The translations under genes and the position numbers were made by a program. 64,000 nucleotides of DNA from Croceivirga sp. (GTDB taxonomy: Bacteria > Bacteroidota > Bacteroidia > Flavobacteriales > Flavobacteriaceae), in NCBI GenBank assembly GCA_028284935.1, contig JANQQQ010000012.1:124001-188000 (forward strand), written 5' to 3'. The notes beneath the pieces were generated by a model. It ran no database searches. It was not told where the DNA came from and saw only the letters and a program-made list of their open reading frames with translations. This document shows, in pieces, positions 43,937-51,895 of this stretch (positions are counted from its first letter, which is position 1; each line of letters begins with the position of its first letter).

Positions 43937-45385
43937 ATGACACACCTATCAAAAATCATTGTTTCCCTTCTTATCAAGGCACTTTTAATCGTTGCATTAC
44001 TTCATCCATCCCTTTCAGAGGCACAGCGAAGAAGTACTTCGGTCAATATCAATAGCAATGGTAAGACAACCATTTCCATTAAAAATGGATTTGGAAACAA
44101 CTTTGCCATAGAGTACAAGGGAGATATTGAACTTTCTGATGACGACGCTGATGTGGTTTCCATTTCACGTGGGGGCTATATGGAAATTAAGAAAACGGCT
44201 TTCGGTAGTCGAAGGAGAATCTTTATGGAACCCGATGGTTCTGGGCAGCTCGTCAAAAAATATTACGTGGGCGGGAAACAACGAAGTTTTGATGATGAAG
44301 GCCAAAAATGGCTTTCTGAAATCTTATTGGAGGTGGTAAGGACGACCACCCTTGGTTCTGAGAAGCGTGTGGACAGAATGTATAAAAAGGGAGGGTATTA
44401 TCCGGTATTGAAGGAAGTGGACGAAATTACCAGTGACCATGTAAAGTCCCGGTATTTACGTTTGTTATTGGATAAAAAATTGGATGAAAAAGGTTTGATT
44501 GCCACCTTAAAAAGGGTAGGGGGCATTAGTTCTGACCACCATAAAGCTCAAATCCTAAAACATAATGCCAAAGCTTTTTTGACCTCTGATGCGGTAACCA
44601 ATTCCTATATCCAAACCACTGGCAGGATCAACTCCGATCACCATAAGGCAGAGGTTCTGAAACGAGCCATTGAGAACCGTGAAATCTCTGACAATCAAAT
44701 GAAGGCATTGTTTGGAATAGCCGAGGATATCAATTCTGACCATCATAAAGCTTCCGTCCTATCGAAAGTACTGAGCAGCCGCTCCCTGAATACCGAAAAC
44801 ACCAAACTGCTTATTTCTACTGCCAAGTCCATTGACTCCGATCATCATAGGGCTACTGTGTTGAGGAAAGCGCTTGCCTCCAGTGATTTGACGTCAGCAT
44901 CCTACCTCACCTTATTATCCTCTGTGGAGGATATGAGTTCCGATCACCATATTGCCAGTGTGCTAAGTGAGGTACTTCGAGGGAAATTGAATGAGGAAGA
45001 GCTGTCCTATTTGTTGTTGCAGGTGAAGGACAATATGTCTTCAGATGTGCACCAGGCCACGATACTGAAGAAAACGGCACAAAGTCAAAACGTGGACAGT
45101 TCTCTGGAATCCTTTCTGTCCACCTTAACAAAAGTCAATTCGGACCATCATAAGGCCGCTGTGTTCAACCAATTGTCACGGGAGTCTTACTCAGACAAGG
45201 AGCTGATACAACTATTGAAGGCTACAAAGAGCATCAATTCCGATCATCATCAAGCGGAGATATTGCTGGCTTTTGCTCCAGCAGTTGCCGATGCCTCTGA
45301 AGAAGTTAGGGACGCTTATTTCGATGCCAGCGAAAACATCAATTCCGATTCCCATTTAGGTCGCGTTCTTAGGGCAATTCGCTAA
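43937..45385 (+). CDS. Secreted protein with ten SDHH helical repeats
   Basis: A protein of about 482 residues with signal peptide (start ATG 43937, cut near LSEAQ). Residues ~20-125 are beta-rich. From about residue 155 to the end there are ten repeats of 33-35 residues, each beginning with a variant of (I/M)(N/S)SDHH(K/Q)AxxL, giving a HEAT-like or TPR-like solenoid with a histidine pair at each turn. Seven repeats keep SDHH exactly; the others read SDHV, SDVH and SDSH. Function unknown; the histidine pairs could be structural caps or metal ligands. It is 18 nt upstream of a membrane acyltransferase and may be co-expressed. Confidence 0.8.
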   Translation: MTHLSKIIVSLLIKALLIVALLHPSLSEAQRRSTSVNINSNGKTTISIKNGFGNNFAIEYKGDIELSDDDADVVSISRGGYMEIKKTAFGSRRRIFMEPDGSGQLVKKYYVGGKQRSFDDEGQKWLSEILLEVVRTTTLGSEKRVDRMYKKGGYYPVLKEVDEITSDHVKSRYLRLLLDKKLDEKGLIATLKRVGGISSDHHKAQILKHNAKAFLTSDAVTNSYIQTTGRINSDHHKAEVLKRAIENREISDNQMKALFGIAEDINSDHHKASVLSKVLSSRSLNTENTKLLISTAKSIDSDHHRATVLRKALASSDLTSASYLTLLSSVEDMSSDHHIASVLSEVLRGKLNEEELSYLLLQVKDNMSSDVHQATILKKTAQSQNVDSSLESFLSTLTKVNSDHHKAAVFNQLSRESYSDKELIQLLKATKSINSDHHQAEILLAFAPAVADASEEVRDAYFDASENINSDSHLGRVLRAIR

Positions 45386-45403
45386 TAATTATTGGTATTA
45401 GTT

Positions 45404-46519
45404 ATGAAGACTTCTGCTTCAGTGAAAACTGTTCAGCGTTGGCATGCCCTGGACTTTTTTAGGGGGACGACCATTGCGGCAATGATCGTGGTGAACAATC
45501 CAGGTGATTTCAAGAATGAATATGACCAACTGGGGCACGCCGATTGGCATGGAATCACTTTTGCGGACTATATATTCCCCTTCTTTCTGTTTATCATGGG
45601 AGTGTCCGTGGCCATCTCGTTGAACAAACAAATCAAAAGGTGTATTCCATATCCAACAATCCATAAAAAAATTGTAAAGCGTACCCTTGTACTCTTCCTG
45701 TTGGGATTGGTGGTAAGTCTTCTGGTGTATCCAGCTACGGGAGGATTTAGAATTGCCGGGGTATTACAGCGTATTGCCATCGTGTACCTGTGCTGCAGTA
45801 TGTTGTTTTTAAATTCTTCATGGAAGACTCAGGTAGTTTTGGCGGTACTGCTACTTTTAGGATATTGGTTGTTGCTGTTTTGGTTTCCGGTCCCAGGAAT
45901 TGGTTATCCTTCCTTGGAGCCCGTAAATAATCTTGTATCATGGTTTGATCGGGAGTTTTTACCGGGTATGTTATACGGAGGTGATCACGACCCCGAGGGA
46001 ATATTGAGTACCCTCCCAAGTTTGGTTACCGGTCTGTTAGGGGTATGGATCGGTGGGATCTCATTGAATACCCCAAAAAAGAAGGATTTGATAAAGAGAA
46101 TATTGCCCATGGGACTCTCCTTTTTGTTGCTTGGATGGGTTTGGCAGTTCATATTTCCACTGAACAAAAATCTTTGGACAAGTTCTTTCGTCTTAGTGAC
46201 GGGTGGGACCGCAGTTCTCATTTTAATAGGCATCACCTGGATGATGGATATCCGAAAATTCACCTTGGGTACGAAGCCCTTTATGATTTTTGGCACCAAT
46301 GCCATAGCGAGCTACATGCTCTCCTTTGTATTTCTATACGTGGTGTTTGTTCCATTTTTTAAGGAGGGTAAAACACTTAATTCCCTGACCAACACCTTTT
46401 TGTTGGATGTTGGGCTGTCGCCAAATTTTGCATCGCTTGTGTGGGCGCTGCTTTATACGGCCCTTTGTTTCATTCCAATTCGATACATGTATCGACGTAA
46501 AATTTTTCTAAAAGTTTAA
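45404..46519 (+). CDS. Membrane acyltransferase, DUF5009/HGSNAT (NagX) family
   Basis: A 371-residue membrane protein with about ten helices. RWHALDFFRGTTIAAMIVVN near the N-terminus and HADWHGITFADYIFPFFLF are the signature of the heparan-alpha-glucosaminide N-acetyltransferase-like family (bacterial NagX). The histidine in ADWHG corresponds to the conserved catalytic region. Members transfer acetyl groups across the membrane onto amino sugars. It follows the SDHH protein by 18 nt. ATG 45404 is preferred over TTG 45392. Confidence 0.85.
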   Translation: MKTSASVKTVQRWHALDFFRGTTIAAMIVVNNPGDFKNEYDQLGHADWHGITFADYIFPFFLFIMGVSVAISLNKQIKRCIPYPTIHKKIVKRTLVLFLLGLVVSLLVYPATGGFRIAGVLQRIAIVYLCCSMLFLNSSWKTQVVLAVLLLLGYWLLLFWFPVPGIGYPSLEPVNNLVSWFDREFLPGMLYGGDHDPEGILSTLPSLVTGLLGVWIGGISLNTPKKKDLIKRILPMGLSFLLLGWVWQFIFPLNKNLWTSSFVLVTGGTAVLILIGITWMMDIRKFTLGTKPFMIFGTNAIASYMLSFVFLYVVFVPFFKEGKTLNSLTNTFLLDVGLSPNFASLVWALLYTALCFIPIRYMYRRKIFLKV

Positions 46520-46608
46520 AACGAATGGGTTTTCCTTCAGATTATAAATAGTAACCTTATAGACCAGTAACCGATGTACGGCGCCTTAAAATTCCAATAT
46601 TCGATACG

Positions 46609-46639
46609 TTTAAAGAATACCTTGGCAATATTCTTTAAA
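46609..46639 (+). promoter_or_regulatory. 11-bp perfect inverted repeat in front of the histidine kinase operon
   Basis: TTTAAAGAATA (46609-46619) and TATTCTTTAAA (46629-46639) are exact reverse complements around a 9-nt spacer, ending 8 nt before the kinase ATG at 46648. It may be an operator, possibly for the LytTR regulator of the same operon, or a leader hairpin that hides the ribosome-binding region. Confidence 0.6.
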
Positions 46640-46647
46640 TTGGGGTT

Positions 46648-47688
46648 ATGGTGCAATTTAAAAAAATAGTATACCAACCAACCATGTTAAGACACCTGAG
46701 CCTGCTCTTTACTGGATTTCTTCTAGGAACCTTGGTCTTTGGATTTGTTAATTTTGAACAATCTCCAGAGTTTGTCCAATGGCTACTGAGTGGGTGTTTA
46801 GGTGTTTTGATCGTTTACCTGGTAGTCTATTCCAATCCCTTTTTGAACCAACTCCTCGATTGGAAAAAATATACCGGTGTTCGCCTTTTGTCGGGCATTT
46901 TGTGGGATACCGCTAGCGGTATGGGCCTCATTTGGTTGGGCGTTTGGGGCTATGGTTTTATGGGTAATGGCACTGCATTTGTTGATGTCTTATCCTTAGA
47001 ACAAAGCTTAAAATTAGGTATTCTTTTATTCTGTTTATCAGTTATTTATAATGTTTGTAATTTCGCATATTATTCCTACAATCAATATGCCTCCATGCAG
47101 CTCTTGGAATTAAAAAGGGAGCGACAACAGGCAGAACTCCAACTGGCCACCTTAAAATCACAACTTAGCCCACATTTCCTTTTTAATTGTATCAATTCCT
47201 TGTCGGTCTTATTTCATGACAACACCCAAAAAGCGGAGACGTTTATCCGTTCCATGGCAAAATCCTATCAATACACCTTGGAGAATTGTAGAAAGTCATT
47301 GATTTCGGTGAAGGAAGAATTGGAATTTGTGGAATCGTATGCTTTTCTACTGGGAACGCGGTTCGGGGATGCCTTTACGTTCAACGTGACATTGGATAAG
47401 GATCACCTAAGCAGTAATATACCTCCCTTGACCCTTCAATTATTGGTCGAAAATGCAGTAAAGCACAATGGGGTGAGTCAAGCAAATCCAATACGAATAC
47501 ACATTAGGGGTGATGCAAACTCCTTGGTCATTACCAATAATAAGGTGTTAAAAAGACAAGCCGCTTCCTCAATGGGCATTGGTTTGAAGAATATTAAGGG
47601 ACGGTATACCATGTTGTCCAAGGTAAAAATAAAAGTGGAGGACGGGGACCATTTCACGGTGACCCTGCCCTTGTTGAAAGATGAATAA
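46648..47688 (+). CDS. Sensor histidine kinase, LytS/His_kinase type
   Basis: A 346-residue membrane sensor. Four helices (residues ~18-36, 46-62, 80-106, 122-142) are followed by a coiled coil and the kinase core: LSPHFLFNCINSL with phosphoacceptor His176, LVENAVKHNG (N-box, Asn269) and MGIGLKNIKGRY (G-box). All ATP-binding elements are intact. It overlaps the next gene by 8 nt; that gene is a degenerate kinase, and the LytTR regulator follows, so the three are one signalling unit. A start at 46684 is possible but would cut into the first helix. Confidence 0.9.
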   Translation: MVQFKKIVYQPTMLRHLSLLFTGFLLGTLVFGFVNFEQSPEFVQWLLSGCLGVLIVYLVVYSNPFLNQLLDWKKYTGVRLLSGILWDTASGMGLIWLGVWGYGFMGNGTAFVDVLSLEQSLKLGILLFCLSVIYNVCNFAYYSYNQYASMQLLELKRERQQAELQLATLKSQLSPHFLFNCINSLSVLFHDNTQKAETFIRSMAKSYQYTLENCRKSLISVKEELEFVESYAFLLGTRFGDAFTFNVTLDKDHLSSNIPPLTLQLLVENAVKHNGVSQANPIRIHIRGDANSLVITNNKVLKRQAASSMGIGLKNIKGRYTMLSKVKIKVEDGDHFTVTLPLLKDE

Positions 47689-48712
47689 ACTCTTTATACA
47701 TCATCCATGGTTTCGGTTGTTGGGCCCACTTTTTTGTGGAACCTTGGTGTATCTTTTACTGTTGTTGATCAATGATGCCGTGCTGTACATCCAAGAAGAC
47801 TTTTTAAGCCAAGAATTGTTTGTCTGTATTGTATTGGCCTATGTCACCCAAGAATTCTCTCGGGCATCGTTATGGGTGTTTGAACGATTGAAATGGCCAA
47901 AGTCCTTTTTTTGGCGGGTCGTATTTCAATTATGTGCTTCCATGATGTTGACCATTGTATTGGTGACCACCGCCGTATACCTGTATTTTATCAACGTACT
48001 CCAGTATGAGCCCAGTGTTAGGGAGCTTTATGTGTTCAATAGCATTTTTTCCTTTATTACCTTGTTGTACGTAGTGCTCTATCTAGGGCATTACTTTCTG
48101 TACCGAAAGAACACCAAAAAACTGGAAGCTGAAGAACAGGCAAAACTTCGGATAGAAAGCGATTTTTCCGTTTATCTGAAAGGGATACACCCAGAATTGC
48201 TCTTTGAAAGTTTGGAGGCCATGCTGGTCACCATGAAGGATAGTCCTTCCAAAGCAGAGCAACTTTCTGATTATTTTTCCAGTGTGTATCGCTACATTCT
48301 GTCCAAACGGAAACGGGAGATGGTTCCAATGGAAGAAGAATTGGCCGTAACAAAAAGCCTGATCCAGCTTTTTAACCACCTGCCACATCGAAAGATACGT
48401 TTGGGAAAAACCATACATCAACAACCGCACATTGTTCCCACGGCACTATTGAGGGTGGTGGAGGCCATTGTTCGAACCACCATTCCCAAGAAAGAGGCGT
48501 TGATCATTGCCATTGAAGAAAAGAACACCCATTTTGAGGTATCTTATGAACCGGAAGAAAAATTGCAGGAATCCTTAAACGTGGATATCTTGGATGATGT
48601 TTCCCGTGCCTATCAATATTATTCTGAAACACCCTTGGAGGTAAAAACAGTAGGAAACCTAAAAGTGATACAACTACCAAAACCGACCTATCATGAACGT
48701 AGCGATCCTTGA
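47681..48712 (+). CDS. Degenerate (pseudo) histidine kinase
   Basis: A 343-residue protein with about four membrane helices and a His_kinase-like cytoplasmic part. In the alignment PHFLFN of the kinase upstream becomes PELLFE here (residues 171-176), so Glu172 replaces the phosphoacceptor His. The N-box LVENAVKHNG becomes RVVEAIVRTT without the Asn, and no glycine-rich box is visible. Phosphotransfer and ATP binding are thus unlikely. It overlaps the kinase by 8 nt and the regulator by 20 nt, so it probably modulates signalling, for example as a heterodimer partner. Confidence 0.8.
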   Translation: MNKLFIHHPWFRLLGPLFCGTLVYLLLLLINDAVLYIQEDFLSQELFVCIVLAYVTQEFSRASLWVFERLKWPKSFFWRVVFQLCASMMLTIVLVTTAVYLYFINVLQYEPSVRELYVFNSIFSFITLLYVVLYLGHYFLYRKNTKKLEAEEQAKLRIESDFSVYLKGIHPELLFESLEAMLVTMKDSPSKAEQLSDYFSSVYRYILSKRKREMVPMEEELAVTKSLIQLFNHLPHRKIRLGKTIHQQPHIVPTALLRVVEAIVRTTIPKKEALIIAIEEKNTHFEVSYEPEEKLQESLNVDILDDVSRAYQYYSETPLEVKTVGNLKVIQLPKPTYHERSDP

Positions 48713-49454
48713 GGATGAGCCTTTGGCCGCGGAAAAGTTAAAACGATACTTGGCCAAATGTGATGCCGCCATTGCGGTTCTCCATGTCTTGGATTCATTG
48801 GAAACGGCCCTGCCTTGGATTGAGGCCAATAATGATAAGGTAGACCTTTATTTTATGGATGTTCAGCTTACGGATGGTTTAAGCTTTGAACTGTTTTCCA
48901 GCACCACAATCAACAAGCCGGTTATTTTCACTACGGCTTTTGATGAATTCGCCATAGACGCCTTTAAGGTGAATAGTATTGACTATCTCTTAAAACCCAT
49001 CACCTTTACCGATCTGTCAAGATCCCTAAAGAAGCTAAAATCCTTGGAGAAACAGTTTTCCGGTGCGGAACAGATAGGCCCAACCATTGCCAAAATGGCC
49101 AAAAGGACGTTTAAGGACCGATTTCTCGTACGTATTGGAAATCATTTGCGTTCCATCATGACCGAGGATATTCTGGCCTTTTATGCAGAAGGTCGCGATG
49201 TATGTTTAATTACCCCGGAAGGCAAGGAATATCCCGTGGAATATACCATTGAATCGTTGCGGGAACTGTTGGATCCCAAGGAATTCTTTAGGGTCAATAG
49301 GAGTTACTTGGTCTCCTTAAAGGCCATTTCGGATGTGGTGGTGTACTCCAATCGCAGGTTAAAGTTGAGCTTGAACAACTCCAGAGATCGGGAAATTGTG
49401 GTAAGCCGTGAAAAAGTGGGCGATTTTAAAAGATGGTTTGAGGGAAATGGATAA
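48693..49454 (+). CDS. LytTR-type response regulator
   Basis: A 253-residue regulator. The receiver domain has acidic pocket Glu7-Asp8, phosphoacceptor Asp56 (YFMDVQLTDG), Thr80/Thr81 and Lys101 (DYLLKPI). The C-terminal LytTR DNA-binding domain (~140-250) shows RFLVRIGNHLRSI, YTIESLRELLDPKEFFRVNR and VVSREKVGDFKRWF. It is the output of the two kinases upstream and overlaps the pseudo-kinase by 20 nt. Targets are unknown; the inverted repeat before the operon may be one. Confidence 0.92.
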   Translation: MNVAILEDEPLAAEKLKRYLAKCDAAIAVLHVLDSLETALPWIEANNDKVDLYFMDVQLTDGLSFELFSSTTINKPVIFTTAFDEFAIDAFKVNSIDYLLKPITFTDLSRSLKKLKSLEKQFSGAEQIGPTIAKMAKRTFKDRFLVRIGNHLRSIMTEDILAFYAEGRDVCLITPEGKEYPVEYTIESLRELLDPKEFFRVNRSYLVSLKAISDVVVYSNRRLKLSLNNSRDREIVVSREKVGDFKRWFEGNG

Positions 49455-49629
49455 GTGGATTTGCCTGAAATGTAATATCTTAGGGTAAGCTCCCCCAAAG
49501 AAACTTTTAGGTTATCATTATGGTGCACCTGGAGTAGGGTGGAAGGGGTCTATTTTAATAGGGGAGTACACCCACGGAATCAAAACACCAGTTCGCCAGG
49601 GCTAGGGCCCAGTAGGCTCAGTTTAACTT

Positions 49630-49658
49630 TTGGCAAGGGTTTTGTGCTATTATTTTTG
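49630..49658 (+). promoter_or_regulatory. Bacteroidota-type promoter for the DUF4251 gene
   Basis: TTG (49630-49632) and TATTTTTG (49651-49658), separated by 18 nt, match the -33 TTG and -7 TAnnTTTG elements. They lie 26 nt upstream of the start codon at 49684; AAAAAGGAA precedes the ATG. Confidence 0.55.
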
Positions 49659-49683
49659 GTATTGAACTTAAAAAAGGAATGCA

Positions 49684-50241
49684 ATGAAAACGACACTTCT
49701 GAAATACGTATTGATAGGATTTGCCCTAGTGGCCTGTGGGGGTCAAAAACAAATAGTTACTGCGGAGGACCGAGCAAAACTGAAGGAAATGGTCAATTCC
49801 AAGTCATTTTACCTAGACGCAAGATGGGCCAATCCCTTGGCCACGCAAAGCATTAATGCCATTGCATCTGCGGGGCTGTTACCTCCGGGAAGCAATCCCA
49901 ATAGAATTGATATTATAGCTACCGCCAGTTATTTGAAAATGAGGAATGACAGTGTTTTTGCCATTTTACCATACTATGGTGAACGCCAATTCGCGAACAC
50001 TTACAACGCCCAACAGGCAGGCATTCAATTTGAGGGAATTCCAGAGGACTTTGAAATAGCGTATAATGAGAAGAAAAAGCACTACGATTTTAGGTTTGAC
50101 ATTGTTAACGGGGATGGGGAAGGATTTAACATTAGCGGAACCTTATTCCCCAATTTTAAGACTAACTTCTTCATCAATAGCACAGAGCGGATGACGATTG
50201 GATACTGGGGCAATGTGGAAGAACTAAAAAAGGAAGAATAA
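49684..50241 (+). CDS. DUF4251 lipoprotein
   Basis: A 185-residue lipoprotein (VACG, Cys19). SKSFYLDARWANPLATQSIN, the YGERQFANTYNAQQAGIQF segment and TNFFINSTERMTIGYWGNVE belong to the DUF4251 beta-barrel-like fold, common in Bacteroidota and of unknown function. It is followed without a gap by another secreted protein, so the two form a small operon with a promoter at 49630. Confidence 0.85.
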   Translation: MKTTLLKYVLIGFALVACGGQKQIVTAEDRAKLKEMVNSKSFYLDARWANPLATQSINAIASAGLLPPGSNPNRIDIIATASYLKMRNDSVFAILPYYGERQFANTYNAQQAGIQFEGIPEDFEIAYNEKKKHYDFRFDIVNGDGEGFNISGTLFPNFKTNFFINSTERMTIGYWGNVEELKKEE

Positions 50242-51069
50242 TTGAAACCTAACGGGTTGTTAAAGGTATTTATTGGAGGTGTGGTCCTTCTCGGATGGGC
50301 GGGAATATTGGTCGCACAAAATGGAACGTATGCAGGGACGTATATGACGCCCAATGGTGCGGTCAGCTTACAATTAAAGGAAATGCCAACGGAGTGGCAT
50401 GGTGTTCTGATGTCATCGGAAGGTTCGTTTGCCCTTAAGGCCCAAAATGAGGGAAATGGCATTGCCGGTACCGTGTACACCCAGGTTGGGGATTATGGAT
50501 TCACAGGCACAGCCATCCAAGGTGGACTGAGTATTGTTTCTGAAGGAATTACCTATACATTTTATCAAACCTCCACGGCGCACAATTTAGCACTAGTGGA
50601 TTTGTCCCCATATTTCAATAGTGGGTCAGGGGACACACCCACGGAATCCTCTGGAAATACTCAAGGTAGTGCTCCCAATTCCGAGTATTCCGGAGACGAA
50701 AAGGAACTCTTCCACTACATTGCTGGTGGCCAACTGGTGTATTACCAAAGGACCTCTATTTTAAATGACAGTAATGCCAGTTCCATTACCTATATCAACT
50801 TTTGTGCAGATGGACGTTTCAGTTTAAATTATGATGGGGGCTTTAGTGTTGAGGGTCGTTATGGGGGCAATGCCCATGGGGTCACCCGTGGCAGCAACTA
50901 TGGTACCTGGCATTTGGAAAATAGGCAGGGAACGGTGATGGGGATTTTAAATTTTGCCGACGGGACCCAAAGCGTCCAAGCCATCAACAGGGCTTATTTG
51001 ATGCAGGGCAGGTGGCGCATTGGCAATACCCAATATGCCTTTGTACGAAATAAGGCGGTGTGTCGATAA
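50242..51069 (+). CDS. Secreted beta-rich protein, unknown function
   Basis: A 275-residue protein starting at a TTG directly after the preceding stop. The N-terminal signal (VFIGGVVLLGWAGILVAQ) is cut near AQNGTY. Two beta-rich halves (~19-110 and ~150-275) are joined by a Ser/Gly/Thr-rich linker (SGSGDTPTESSGNTQGSAP). The second half contains YIAGGQLVYY, INFCADGRFSLNYDGGFSVE and ANGVTRGSNYGTW-like repeats seen in glycine-zipper or lipocalin-like secreted proteins. No enzyme motif; function unknown. Confidence 0.7.
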   Translation: MKPNGLLKVFIGGVVLLGWAGILVAQNGTYAGTYMTPNGAVSLQLKEMPTEWHGVLMSSEGSFALKAQNEGNGIAGTVYTQVGDYGFTGTAIQGGLSIVSEGITYTFYQTSTAHNLALVDLSPYFNSGSGDTPTESSGNTQGSAPNSEYSGDEKELFHYIAGGQLVYYQRTSILNDSNASSITYINFCADGRFSLNYDGGFSVEGRYGGNAHGVTRGSNYGTWHLENRQGTVMGILNFADGTQSVQAINRAYLMQGRWRIGNTQYAFVRNKAVCR

Positions 51070-51189
51070 ATCAAGGGATAGCTCCGAGAGGTGAAAAAAT
51101 CGTTTGGAAATTCTTTTAGTATCCCATTATCATCCCCTTCCACTTTTGGTTTGTTGTGATATCAAGACAAAGAGCAAAGGAAAACTGTT

Positions 51190-51810
51190 TTACTCAAATA
51201 GCTCCTTCCCTTTCTTCTCAGCCAAATAAAGCGGGTAGTGGAAGTCGTCCAATTTTTTTAGCAATAGCAACAATTGTAGTTTTTCCTTATAACTGAGGTT
51301 CTTTGAAACTAGATGGGCTGCCTTAGGCGCATGCCGATAAGCCATCTGCACACTTTGTCTTCCAAGATCGGTTAAACGCAATAGTTTTCCGCGTTTGTCT
51401 TGGGGATTTGGAAACTCCTCAATAATCCCCTTTTTCAATAGTCTCCTAATGACCCCCATCCCTGAAGAACGGTCGTACGCCATTAAGCGAATGAGGTCGG
51501 TCTTGCCCACTTGTCCAGCACCATCAAGAATAGCAGTAAAGGCAAATTCCATATCTGTGGAAAAAGGAAGCCCTTCCAACGCGGTTTTGATATACGTATT
51601 GGAATAACGGCCAAGTCGACCGATATAGGCAGCGAGTTCCGTTTCCAAGCTAAATCGCGTAATCTTTAAATCGGTATTGGAAGCGGTTTCTTCTAGCTCA
51701 CCTTGGGTCCAGGCCAAAAAGGAAGCAATCGAAAATTGTTCCTCGGTATGGTTTTTCCGAAATTCCCCAACCAAGTTGACCAGCTTTTGAATCAATTGAT
51801 ACTCATCCAT
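51190..51810 (-). CDS. MarR family transcriptional regulator
   Basis: A 206-residue winged-helix protein. GKTDLIRLMAYDRSSGMGVI and RRLLKKGIIEEFPNPQDKRG are the recognition helix and wing of MarR. It is a little longer than typical MarR proteins. It is divergent from the TonB-dependent receptor with 85 nt between, so it probably controls the receptor and itself; a 10-bp palindrome lies in the middle of the gap. Confidence 0.85.
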   Translation of the reverse strand: MDEYQLIQKLVNLVGEFRKNHTEEQFSIASFLAWTQGELEETASNTDLKITRFSLETELAAYIGRLGRYSNTYIKTALEGLPFSTDMEFAFTAILDGAGQVGKTDLIRLMAYDRSSGMGVIRRLLKKGIIEEFPNPQDKRGKLLRLTDLGRQSVQMAYRHAPKAAHLVSKNLSYKEKLQLLLLLKKLDDFHYPLYLAEKKGKELFE

Positions 51811-51847
51811 AAACTATCATTTAACACAAAATTAAATATAATTACTG

Positions 51848-51857
51848 TATTATAATA
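51848..51857. promoter_or_regulatory. 10-bp palindrome between marR and the TonB receptor
   Basis: TATTATAATA is its own reverse complement and sits between the divergent starts at 51810 and 51896. AT-only palindromes arise by chance in such a region, so MarR binding is only possible. Confidence 0.3.
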
Positions 51858-51895
51858 TCATAATGTTTAATATTTGTATTTAAAAATTAAACAAA

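Noticed and set aside
49539-49856. Plus-strand ORF overlapping the DUF4251 start
   Set aside because: It runs through the promoter and into the signal peptide region of a well-supported gene in another frame, with composition unlike a protein.
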